The notes beneath the pieces are model-generated. The model did no database searches. It was not told the origin of the DNA and saw only the letters and a program-made list of their open reading frames with translations. The position numbers and the translations under genes are program-made. This document shows, piece by piece, positions 22,477-32,412 of a DNA stretch of 64,000 nt. How positions within the stretch are numbered: the stretch's first letter is position 1; the number at the start of each line of letters is the position of its first letter. This stretch comes from Coenobita brevimanus (Eukaryota; Arthropoda; Malacostraca; Decapoda; Coenobitidae). The stretch is taken from assembly GCA_032717465.1 (NCBI GenBank), contig CM064670.1, positions 12,444,679 through 12,508,678 of the forward strand, in the 5' to 3' direction.

Positions 22477-23421
22477 TTGGTGGACATCTGTGCTGGAAAG
22501 GGGTTGGCAATAGCCAACACCTACTTTCGGCATAAGATGATCCACCGGTACACATGGAGAGTAATGAGGAGGATGGATGGTGAACTTGTTGAACGAAAGG
22601 CAACGATAGACTACGTGTGTGTGGATGAGCGAATGAGAAGACAAGTGTTGGATGCAAGAGTGTGGAAAGGGTGGGGGAATGGAGTCTCGGACCATCACTT
22701 AGTGATGGCCAAGGTAGAGCTGCAAAGAAAGTGGTTGAGGAGACGAAGGGGAAGACAGGAGGAAGCAACTCCTGTGAGAAGAGTGGAGAAATTGCAAGAT
22801 AGTGAGAAAATGACAGAGTATAAGAGCATAGTGGAAGAAAAATTGGGAAGGTATGAGCTAGAGCAGATGGAAGGGGTGGAAGACGTATGTAAGATATTCA
22901 CGGAAGAGATAAGCGCAGCGTGTGAGGCGGTTTGTGGAGTGAGGAGGAGATGCAAGGGTGTGCAAGGGACAGCATGGTGGAATGATGAGGGGAAACGAGC
23001 TGTGGAACAAAAGAAGGCATATAGTGAATGGTTAGTGAGTAGAGGTAGGGGAGAAGATGAGAGAGAGAAGAGAGAGGTATATGTGAGCAGGAGAAGGGAG
23101 GTTAAGAGACAGGTGAAGGAGAGTAAGAAGAAAGTGGATGAAGAGTTTGGGAGGAATCTGAGTGTGAAATGGAGGGAGAGTAAGAAATTGTTTTGGAAGG
23201 AGGTAAAGAAAGTAAGGCAGTGTGAAAGGGGAAATAGTAGGGGAGTGAAAGATAGGAATAATAGATTGTTGGTGGAGAAGAGAGAGAAACTGAGGAGATG
23301 GAAGGAGCACTTTGAGGATTTGTTGAATGTAGAGAGTGAGAGCAGTGTGAGTATAAGTGGTTGGGGAATGGCTGGGAGAAGAAGAGATAAGAGGAGGAAG
23401 AGATCAGTAGGGCGGAATTAG
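22477..23421 (+). pseudogene. RTE-like endonuclease/linker ORF
   Basis: 314 codons from the endonuclease (ATIDYVCVDERMRRQV, GNGVSDHHLVM) through a Lys/Arg/Glu-rich linker. It ends prematurely at a frameshift near 23395 (AGRRRDKRRKRSVGRN) before the first RT block. Confidence 0.85.
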
Positions 23422-23471
23422 AGGAAGCGATAAAGAAGATTAAGCTGAGAAAGGCCCCAGGAATTGATGGA

Positions 23472-24703
23472 GTGTGTTGTGAAATGCTTAGGTATGGGGG
23501 TCAGATTGTTGTGGAGTGGATATGGAAGTTGTGTAGATTGGCTTGGGAAAAGGGAAGGGTTCCAGAGGACTGGAAATCAGGTATAATTGTTCCTTTATAC
23601 AAAGGAAAAGGGGAGAGCGAAGTATGTGGTAACCATAGGGGTATTTGCCTACTTAGTGTGACTGGTAAATATATGGTAGAATACTCATTGATAGGGTTAG
23701 GCATATGACAGAGGAGCTAGTTGGAGAAGAACAAGGGGGATTTAGGAAGGGAAAAGTGTGTGTAGATCAGATATTTGTTCTCAGATGTTTAGTGGAGAGG
23801 TATCTAGAGAAGGGAGGGAAAGTGTATGCTGCCTTCATGGACTTGGAGAAAGCTTATGACAGAATAGATAGGAAAGGTATGTGGAAGGTATTAAGAATAT
23901 ATGGAGTGGAGGGGAAATTGTTGAGTGCTGTGAAGAGTATGTACGAGGGAGCTAGGGCTGCGGTGCGAGTGGATGGTGAGCTGAGTGTGTTCTTTGATCT
24001 CAATGTGGGACTGAAACAGGGTTGTGTGATGTCTCCATGGCTGTTTAATATATACATGGATGGGGTTGTAAAGGAGGTGCAGGGTAGGGCAGTGGATGTG
24101 GGGGTGGCCCTAATGAATGAGGGTGAGATTTTGAAGCTTCCGGTGTTGCTGTTTGCTGATGATACAGTACTCTTGAGTGAAGATGAATGGGAGTTGCAAG
24201 GTTTGGTGAATGAATTTGGGACAGTGTGTAGGAGGAGGAATCTGAAAGTTAATGTAAACAAAAGTAAAGTTATGGTGTTTGAGAGGAATGAAGTCACAGA
24301 GTGTGCAGTGAGGTTGGATGGTGAGGATATGGAGAATGTGAGTGCATTCAAGTACTTGGGTAGTGTGATGAGTAGGGATGGAACTTTGGGGGATGAAGTG
24401 CGTGAAAGGGTACAGCAGGGAAGAAAGGTTGCTGGTACACTGAAAGCAGTGATGAGAAATAGTGAGGTGAGTATGGAAGTTAAGAAGTCACTGCATGATA
24501 GTATTGTGATCCCTACCCTGACGTATGGAAGCGAGGCATGGACCTTGCAAGAGGGGAACAAGTCAAGAGTGAGAGCGGTGGAAATGAGTTACTTGAGAGG
24601 AGCATGTGGAGTGACGTGGAGGGACAGGTTGACGAATGAAGAAGTGAAGAAACGCTGTGGGGTGGATTGGATGTGGTTGAGAAGATTAGGAGAAATACAC
24701 TGA
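23472..24703 (+). pseudogene. RTE-like reverse transcriptase in two frames
   Basis: 23472-23708 gives the RT start ([35 protein letters not shown]). A one-base shift near 23675 leads into 23705-24703, with EEQGGFRKGK, AFMDLEKAYDRIDR, GLKQGCVMSPWLFNIYMDGV, LLFADDTVLLSEDE and the thumb/C-terminal region. A further shift near 24660 ends the frame. Three indels make it inactive. Confidence 0.86.
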
Positions 24704-24768
24704 GGTGGTTTGGACATGTGAAGAGAATGGAGAATGAAAGACTGACTAAGTTTAACTTAGCATCTATA

Positions 24769-25260
24769 ACACACACACACACACACCACACACACACACA
24801 CACACACACTGCATAAACACACAAAGATATCTGTGTAGTCATGTACGAGTAAGTGTTGTTGCGTGATATTAAAGAAAATTAGAAAAGCGCCGCTGTTACC
24901 ATCCCACCCACCACCACTCCCAGCCCCCTCTCGACTACCACCACGACACCTATAACTACCACCACCACCACCATCACCATCACCACCACACTTATTACCA
25001 CCACCACTACCACCACCACCACCACACCTATAGCTACCACCACCACCACCACAACAACACCTTTAACTACAACCCACCACCATCACCACACCTATTACCA
25101 CCACCACCACCGCCACCATCACCATGCCTACAAATACAGTACCACCAGACGTATCCACCACCACCACCACTATCACCACCCCTACATATACCGCCAGACA
25201 TATCCTCCACCACCAACAACACAACCACCACGTTGCATCCCCTCTCCTGCACCTCACTCC
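24769..25260. repeat. (CA)n and (ACC)n simple-sequence region
   Basis: A CA tract at 24769-24808 is followed by 90 bp of ordinary sequence and then a long degenerate CCA/CAC/TCA trinucleotide region (24897-25230). His/Thr-rich and Val/Gly-rich ORFs across it are artefacts. Confidence 0.9.
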
Positions 25261-25834
25261 CTCCATCCGTCCTTGTCACGCCCTCCCCCCTACTTCACTC
25301 GTTTACAACACATGTTTCCCTTCCTCTTCATTGCAGCGCCTTTTAGAGCTCGCTGGTTTCGGTGACGTCAGTTTAACCCAAATAAAAAACTGGCACGAAA
25401 ATGTGAAAAGGTAAACTCAGTCCTTCACACGTCTCGAAATTAGATCGTACTGACATAAAGCTTGCGAGAAATAGTCAAAGCACGAGAAAATATCAAGAGA
25501 AAATTGAGATATGATAAGAATAATGTACCAGAAATAATAAGGACTGAAATAATATGCCATGAGAAAATAATATATATTGAAAATACATAAAAAACAGGAT
25601 AAATAAAAACGAATATAAAAAAAAACTTAATTTTTGGGAGATGAGTCGCGTAATATAAAGATCACGAAACTTAAGACACACAAACACATGAAGCGCATTA
25701 ACGGTAAAAAAATAAATAAATAAAGGCAACTTCGATAAGAGAACAATTCAATAGACGACAACCAGCAAGTAAGACATGGGGAAAATAATGGCTATTATGA
25801 GGCGTCTTAGGAGCGACTACGACTAAGTAATTCT
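25261..25834. other. AT-rich upstream region, no gene seen
   Basis: No supportable ORF. A perfect palindromic CRE-type site tgacgtca is present at 25363-25370, about 1.1 kb upstream of the start codon of the host gene. A single 8-bp match can be chance. Confidence 0.4.
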
Positions 25835-26420
25835 TGCCTTTACTCCCCTTCCCTCCCTCCCCTTCAATTGTCCTCCTCCACTTTCCTTCTCTCTATCCCT
25901 CCCTCCCCTTCGACTGTCCTCCCTCTCCCTCCCTCTCGACTGTCTTCCCCCTCCCTCCCTCCGTTCCCCTCGACTGTCACCCTCTTCCTCCTCTTCAACT
26001 GTCCTTCCCCTCCCTCTCTCCCTACCTCCCTCACCTTCGACTATCCTCCCACTCCCTCCCCTTCGACAGTCCTTCCCCCCTCTCTTTCCCTCGACTCTCC
26101 TCCTCCCCTCTCTTTCCCTCGACTGTCCTCCCTCTCCCTCCTTTTCGACTTTCCTCCCTTTCTCTCCTGTTCGACTGTCCTCCCCTCCCTCTCCCTCTAG
26201 TGTCCTCCCCTCCCTCTCTCTTTAGTATCCTCTCCCTCCCTGTCCCTAGTATCCTTTCCCTCCCCCCCTCCCTCTCTCCGAGTGTGTTCCTCCGCCCTCA
26301 TTTCCCCACCCTTCTCCCTGTGTTCTTCTCTCTCCCCGTCAACTTCCCTCCCCCTTAACCTTCCTCCTCCTCTCTCTCAACATCCTCCCCTCTCTCCCTT
26401 GATTGCCCTCCCCTCCCCCT
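25835..26420 (+). repeat. Long polypyrimidine tract with tandem tcgactgtcctccct units
   Basis: Nearly all bases in about 580 bp are C or T on the plus strand. A degenerate unit of about 20-30 bp containing tcgactgtcctccct recurs. It ends about 10 bp before the TATA-like box of the host gene. Such a strand-asymmetric tract can form triplex DNA; any promoter role is inference. ORFs across it are Pro/Ser-rich artefacts. Confidence 0.9.
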
Positions 26421-26430
26421 CGATCTTGGG

Positions 26431-26438
26431 TATTTAAA
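26431..26438 (+). promoter_or_regulatory. TATA-like box of the LLTP gene
   Basis: tatttaaa lies 104 bp before the ATG at 26542. With normal spacing, transcription would start near 26461 (ccttcactcc), giving a 5' UTR of about 80 bases that includes ccagc directly before atgg. The box fits a tissue-regulated gene but is predicted from sequence only. Confidence 0.55.
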
Positions 26439-26541
26439 GCAGGAGAGTCGAATTGCTCCTTCACTCCTCCTCCAACCTCACCCTCACTCACTGCTGCTGC
26501 CCCTCTCCCTGCAGGAATAAGCCCGTCCGTCGTCAGCCAGC

Positions 26542-26584
26542 ATGGGGCGCTACCTGGCCCTCGGCTCCCTCCTTCTCCTCCTTG
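26542..26584 (+). CDS. LLTP gene exon 1 (signal peptide)
   Basis: ATG followed by GRYLALGSLLLLL, a short positively charged start and a leucine-rich core, i.e. a secretion signal. The exon ends with one base of a split Gly codon at a strong donor (cttg/gtaagt). Joining to exon 2 restores frame and gives a plausible cleavage region at LLG-LVEG. The start is supported by the TATA-like box upstream and by the signal peptide itself. Confidence 0.8.
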
Positions 26585-26785
26585 GTAAGTGGACTGAGGC
26601 CTTTGTACAGTCATACGCAAAAGTTTGTTCCTCTCCTGTGCCTCTTCCCCTCACTGGCGGATTTGTAGATGCTTGAATGAGACGCAGTGGATAGTAGTTG
26701 TAACAGCAGTAGTAGTAGTAGTTGCAGCAATAGTAGTAGTAGCAGTAATAGTAAAAGTAGTAGTAACAGTAGTATTAGTAGTATG

Positions 26786-27096
26786 GTGGCTCAGTGGTCG
26801 AGCTTCTGACTTGAGACCAAAGAGTCGTGAGTTCGCGCCGCACCTGGGTAAGCGCCCTGCCTGGAGAGGTAGCGCTCTCCTGTCACCTACCTGGTAGTGG
26901 CAGCCGTGGCTCAGTGGTTTAGAGCACTCTGACAGAAGGGTTAGACGCTCTAGTCCACCCAAGGGTCATTGGTAGACATCGGGAAGGGCATCCCGTCATA
27001 AAGTGCTACACGCTCCAAAAAACAAAATCCTCTACCCAGGGGCGATGCCTTAACCCTTATCGAAAAAAGGGAACACGGAGTAAAACTAAAAATATT

Positions 27097-27127
<31 letters not shown>

Positions 27128-27130
27128 TTC
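26786..27130 (+). mobile_element. Dimeric tRNA-derived SINE
   Basis: Two tRNA-like heads lie in tandem: tggctcagtggtcgag (26792) with a B-box-like gagttcgcgccgc, then tggctcagtggtttagag (26908). A body with gggaagggcatcccgtcata follows, ending in an (ATT)n tail at 27101-27127. The gaagggcatcc motif is known from several invertebrate SINE/LINE 3' regions (from memory). It lies 200 bp inside intron 1. Confidence 0.78.
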
Positions 27131-27139
27131 TTTATTATA

Positions 27140-27184
27140 GTGGTGATGTTGGTGGTGGTGGTGGTGGTAGTAGTAGTAGTAGTG

Positions 27185-27220
<36 letters not shown>

Positions 27221-27221
27221 A

Positions 27222-27257
<36 letters not shown>

Positions 27258-27470
27258 TAGCAGTAGTAGTAATAGACGTAGTAGTAGTCCCAGGGCCATC
27301 CGAAGTGTGACCCAGTGGACGATAGGCTTAAACTGCCCTTTTGCAGTCCATCCTGCTCCTTTCAAGGGATACGGATGTAGTTAAGGGACGCTTGTATAAA
27401 GAGGCAGTGCTGCCGCCCAGTTATTTCCCTGTTTCCACGTGAAGGCATCCCTCTCCAGCACCGACGCAGT
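27140..27470 (-). repeat. Dispersed repeat with trinucleotide tail, copy 3
   Basis: On the minus strand the head GTGCTGGAGAGGGATGCCTT, CACGTGGAAAC and the core GGATGGACTGCAAAAGGGCA / TCGTCCACTGGGTCACACTT are followed by an (ACT)n tail, seen on the plus strand as (TAG)n at 27145-27290. This is the same arrangement as at 9850, 11245 and 40800. Confidence 0.72.
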
Positions 27471-28184
27471 ATATAAAGGTGCTGGAAAACCCACAGATGG
27501 ATAACATGCACCTCAGTTCACTACGCCATATTAAAGCGTCTTTGAATTGAGCCATGAAAAGAAGGGAAGGGGGTAAGAGAGGTGAACGAATGTTTACAGT
27601 TGCCTCTGCAGTATTATTGCAGGAGTAGCTGGCCACCCTTCCCTACCCAGCCTGTCCAGCACACTGGCAGTCAAATGTGTCCTAATTCTAGCCACAGTAT
27701 GAATCTCAACCGAATAATGTTATAACAAAGGAGCTCTGGGAGGAGGGGAATGCTAGGGTGGCAGGAAGAGCAGTGACATGGAGTTAGATTCCTGGTCCTG
27801 TCTCGGAGGAGCTAGGGGACGGGTATCATTTTCACTCGGTTTGTCTGTTTGTTTGCTTGCTTGTTTGTCTGTCTGTCTGTCTGTCTGTTAACAGCTTTAC
27901 GTGAAAACTACTGGTGCAATTTTGACTAAAAATTCAAATGGGCACAAAATCGTCAATTTTCACCCGATTTACTCCAAATTTGGTATGTGACATCTTTGAC
28001 CAGATATCCTGTTGTGCTTATACGTCAGTACCAAAATAACTGCCTGGGACGGGTTTGCTGTGCCTTGGCACCTATTTTTTTCTTGGCATTCTGGCCATCG
28101 TTTACTATGCGGGGCATTAGGCCAAATGAAGTAAAGAGCCAAAGACAAAACAGCAGCCCACACGCCATAAACGAGACGGTCAGT
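27471..28184. other. Intron 1 sequence, no gene seen
   Basis: It contains a TTTG/TCTG simple repeat at 27838-27890 followed by acgtgaaaactactggtgca, a phrase typical of dispersed arthropod repeats. No ORF or RNA gene is supported. Confidence 0.45.
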
Positions 28185-29263
28185 CTAAGGGGCCAAATGC
28201 GGAGGCAGCATAAAATAAAATGCTCGTAGACTGGCTAGACGGACCTCCTTCCCCCTGACAATCAGAAGCGTGAGAATCCCCTGACCAGGGTCAGCTGCCC
28301 TGAGCAGATCGTACAAGGTAGAGAAAGTCGTGGCTCCGAGCTGGTATGACCTGGTGCGGGCACTGAGTGTCAGGAGGTGGCGGTAGGAGATCACAACTAG
28401 CCAATCCTTAGTGCCCATGGTAGAATGGAACGATGGGCGGCACTCTTTTGCCGTAGGAGGGAAGGACTCATTGACCTCCTTGGCCAAGGAGCTGGTCGAC
28501 GCATCCTCGGCCATAGAGATGGAGTCAGAAGAGTCATGCCCCTCCTTGGTCACTGGCGGTGGTTGGTGGACTTCGGTAGCAGTCTGAATCTTGACCAGGT
28601 CTGGATCCGGGATGGTGATTGGTGTTGCTGTCTTCCGGTTGAGGGGAGCATCCAGCCTCAGCCTTTTCTGCAGTGTTGTGCGGGGGGTAGTAGGTCGCGG
28701 CTGCTGGGCCTGATGCTCCTGGCGGCAAGGAACAGAGTGTACATCGTGGGTGAAGCACCTGGGGATGACAAAGTGAAGCAGCCTGTTCTCCTCAAAGATC
28801 TTATGGAGAGAAATGAGCAAAAGCCCCCTTGTCACCCCCACAAAAAGCCTTCACCATCGTGATGCACATCTCCATGATGGTGCTCATCTCCCCAGGACTC
28901 ACATGATCCCTGGCCCGGTGTTCCCGGGCCATGAGATGCCGCCGTGCGTAGGTAGAATCCTGCACGGCCACGCCTCCTGGTCCAGTAACATCCCGAGCTT
29001 CAGGACCCTCGTGAGTCCCAGAGAGACAAAACACCACCGACTCACTGTCCACAAGGGAGCGGTGGAGATGCCAAGGGTTTGATGCAATGACAACCTGGCA
29101 GTGTATGAAAACATCAGTGCCAGTATCCTGGCGGTTGAAACCGTACCCCTCCCTGACATTGAACCAAACCACGGTTCCCCTGATCTTCTGGGCCGCCAGA
29201 GACTGAGGTCTGCTATGTATCCCCCCTCAATAGGTCACAGGCAGTAGTAGATGCATCTTCCAT
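28185..29263 (-). pseudogene. Intronless Y-box-like cold-shock-domain ORF, degenerate
   Basis: From the minus-strand ATG at 29263 the reading begins MEDASTTACDLLRG, then shifts frame into a cold-shock domain. This has VVWFNVREGYGF (RNP1-like), TDVFIH (RNP2-like), RSLVDSESVVF and ARDVTGPGGVAVQDSTYARR, the order found in Y-box proteins. The Ile usual after GYGF in the GFINR block is missing. After a further shift near 28835 a Pro/Thr-rich segment of about 200 residues follows and ends at 28185. It has no introns and lies antisense in intron 1. It may be a decayed retrogene or the ORF1 of a retrotransposon. Cold-shock proteins bind single-stranded nucleic acid, but no function is likely here. 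Confidence 0.65.
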
Positions 29264-30424
29264 TGTTGCTCATCTGATTTTCCTCTCAGCTACCTCTCCT
29301 CAATCCCTTGGCACCGCATCTTGTTTGGCAGAGATTTATACTGTGACTGGGAATGAGGCACAACGTCTGACCGCCAGTGTACTGTTCGTGTGGCAGCATC
29401 ATAACTTCAAACACTGCTATTGCCTGTTAAGCATTTTTGTCAATGATGCTCCTTAATCTCAAGGTTTGTGGTATTAGTTATTGAAAGAGCTATAAACAAA
29501 GTTGAACTCTCATTAATTAATATGATCTGAATTAATTATGTGGCCTCAATGGGGAGGTAAATTGATTTAAAAGAGTAAAAATGGCTCTAGTCCCTGATTT
29601 CTGATACGTGTGAACCCCGAAACACATGGGAACTTGAACTGATACATACATTTGCCATGAGAGAGAGAGAGGGAAAGAGGAGAGATGGGCACCTGTGTAT
29701 GATAAAAGGGAAAAGTGGAGGAGGGCAGAGAGAGTGCAGGGGTACCCAGCCTTGCATGTGTTCGATGCCTGATACCAAGCAGGGTACTCGATATTATTAC
29801 TTTTACCTTATCTGCCCAAATGAAACTTACTTCTGTTTATGACGGTGTCGTGTTACTGCATTCGTGCTTGAAAGTTCGAGGGGGTTATGTGCTTCATTTG
29901 GTTTATTTGCTTGTCTCTGTCTGTTTGTTAGCAAGATTATTTAAAAAAAAAAACTATTGGATGAAATTGCACCAAATCTAGCATAATGTCTGAGAACCAG
30001 TGAAACAGGTAGTTAATATTTGACCAAAAGGGCTCTTGGTGTCTTGGGTCAGGGAAAGGTCACCTCAAACGGTTCTGAACCAATTTTGACCACACCTGGT
30101 GGAAGGGTTGAAGGGCAGGGAAGGATGAAGCGAATCAGTCTTGAGAACAACCGGATATATGTAAAGGTCGTGGGCAAGGTCAAATGTTTGGCCCTTTAAC
30201 AGTTTTGATTTCACCCGATCAAACATGGTGGAGGGTCTCGTGGATGAAATTTCTCAGGTTTCAGAACAATAGGTTGCAGGGTGAGGTGAACATAAATATG
30301 TCTGATTCGATTTGGTGGATGGGTTGATCAGGTAAGAATGAAGTAATTTGATTTTCTGAGCAATCAGTCAAAGGTCAATGGCACATGATAGGGTTAAAGG
30401 TAAGACCTTTTAGACCGATTTTAG
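29264..30424. other. Intron 1 sequence, no gene seen
   Basis: No supportable ORF. A short GA tract lies at 29658-29690. From about 30050 to 30420, phrases such as aattttgaccacacctggtg recur loosely, suggesting an old internally repetitive dispersed repeat. Confidence 0.4.
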
Positions 30425-31480
30425 GGGCGGGTGTTACACACTCTGTATGCTTCTTCCACTGATTTTGTTTGCATGTCGAGAGAAAGTAATGTGTCTATCC
30501 AAAGTAAGTCCGAGAATACTGGAATGTCTCTGCAGTGAGAATGATTGGCTAATGAAGAAGAACTGAAGGTACGCTTGAGAATCGTGTTCATTTGCAGTAA
30601 AGAGAGTGTTGAATTGCTTTCTGAAGCAGTCAGTCTGTTTTGCTTAAGCCAGTGCTCTATTGAGCATAGGTACTGTTGAAGCTGGTCGTCTGTTTGTTGA
30701 GCTTTGATATTATCTGAAGCAATTTGTAGGTCATCAGCACAGGACAATATTTTTATTGAAGAAGGGAGATTTTTAAGTCGTAGAAAAAGTTGAACGTGAA
30801 GTTAAATGAACTGTACACTGTGGGACACCATTGGTAAGTATTATGAGTTAGGATCTGTGGTTTTGGATGAGTACGTGGGTCTGTATGACTACGAGGAACT
30901 TGGTTAGCTGCTACTTGTCATTGCCTTCCATATTTGTGCTTGAGAGTCTGTTTATGATGATATGTACTGCTGTTTTATTGAAAGCATTGAATATGTCTGC
31001 TCCTACTAATGTGGGTTGTAGTTTTTTCCTTGTTGAAACTATCCAGGATGTGATGATTCAGCTGAGAAAGGTGTGTAGTGGTTGAGTGCTGGGATCAAAG
31101 TCAGTGTTGGGAATTAGACAGAGGTATGAGGATGGGTGATGTTGTTTAGAATTAGCTTTTCCATAATCTTAGTGGGTGTGCATAACAGATGTTGGCCTGT
31201 GCAGTGATGGGTGGTTGGGTGGTTTTTCTGGCTTGAGTCTAGGAATAACGACTGTTTGCCTCCAGATATCAAGGATTTGGATGTTAGTTCATAAAAAGTT
31301 GAACATTTAGGTGAGGCTCTTAATAGTTATGGGGCCGAGGCATTTTAATTGGATGCTTGTGATCATATCTGGTCCTGCTGCTTTGGACCTTTTGCATTTT
31401 TGAGTATTTGCTGGACTTTAGTGAGGTGAATTAGAGGATATATGTGTATCACATTTGACTTTCCATTTTTAAAATGATTG
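30425..31480 (-). pseudogene. Degenerate LINE reverse transcriptase fragment
   Basis: On the minus strand, an early RT block with KAAGPDMITS (near 31370) and a later CADDLQIAS (near 30735, equivalent to the catalytic YADD block) with HWLKQNRLTASESNS remain. The frames between are broken. The NRLTASESNS style fits Jockey/BS-like LINEs. No intact ends are seen. Confidence 0.68.
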
Positions 31481-31529
31481 CTTGGTTTTGAAGGTTGCAG
31501 TTATTATTTTGTCTCTCTATCCATCTGTC

Positions 31530-31990
31530 GTCTGTCTGTCTATCTATCTATAGCTAGACATCGTAATCTCGTGAGGGGCATCGCCATGTCCTCCGCCATC
31601 AAGCTGCCTTTTCACCAACTCTCACCTCCCTCTCCACACTATCCCTCCATTTGATCTTCGGTCTGCCTTTCCATTCCCCCGTCCACCTAACATACATTAC
31701 CCTAGTCAGTCTTTCATTTTCCATCCTCTCCACATGGCCAAACCATCTCAGAACATTTATTTAATCCCTTTCAGCCACATTCATATAAACACCGCAAGTC
31801 TCCTTCACTTCCATATTTGTGTCTGTCTCTCCACTGCTCTCACCCTTGACTTGTGATCTACCAACAGGGTCCAAGCTTCAATTCCTTACGTAAAAGCGGA
31901 GGTAATAATACCGTCATGCAGCGACTTTTTTACTTCCATACTGACTTCCTCATTCCTTACCACTGCTTTTACAGAGTCTGTAACCTTTCA
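31530..31990 (-). mobile_element. Diverged RTE-like LINE 3' end
   Basis: The plus strand reads tctatctatctatagctaga, then the complement of an RTE C-terminal region (tcagtctttcattttccatc, ctctccacatggccaaacca). It aligns by eye with the 3' ends at 1279 and 18976 but is clearly older. Confidence 0.72.
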
Positions 31991-32412
31991 TCCTTACTAG
32001 TTTATTGATAGTCAGCTTGTCTCTCTGCTCCCTCATGCTGAGGATGGTTCCATTGTGATTTATCCAGGCTTCATGGGTGGGGGACTTCGACCAGTGTGTT
32101 GCTTTCTTGTTAAAGCTCAGCATTCAGGATGAAGAAATGGCAATATTAGGCCAAGTATAGTGGACAAACTGTGTGTGTAAAAAGGATTGCTGTCCCTCCC
32201 TCCTTTCCTCCACCGTCCATCTCTCCTCCACATACACGAGAGTGTATAAATCTGACAGACGTGTCTTTATGTACTTGATAAAATTATTCCTTCTCATTAA
32301 CTTCCCCCCTCCCCCCACTCTCTCTGGGTGTGATGAATGGGTTCTCAGGTAGGGTAGAGTGTCTCTCCTTTTTTTCTCTCTCTCTGAATGTGTGCGTGCG
32401 TGTGTGTGTTCT

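Larger units (their letters stand above)
22456..24749 (+). mobile_element. RTE-like LINE, plus-strand copy, truncated at both ends
   Basis: It starts inside the endonuclease (DGNGSALVDICAGKG) about 5 bp after the Gypsy element ends and stops within the C-terminal region (ERMENERLTK) at about 24749, before a (CA)n tract. The 3' UTR and tail are missing, unlike in most LINE insertions. It is highly similar to the minus-strand copy at 18976-21687, so together they form a 2.2-kb inverted repeat around the LTR. Confidence 0.9.

Noticed and set aside
26790..26970. True tRNA genes
   Set aside because: The A- and B-box-like heads lack paired acceptor stems and sit in a SINE with body and (ATT)n tail.
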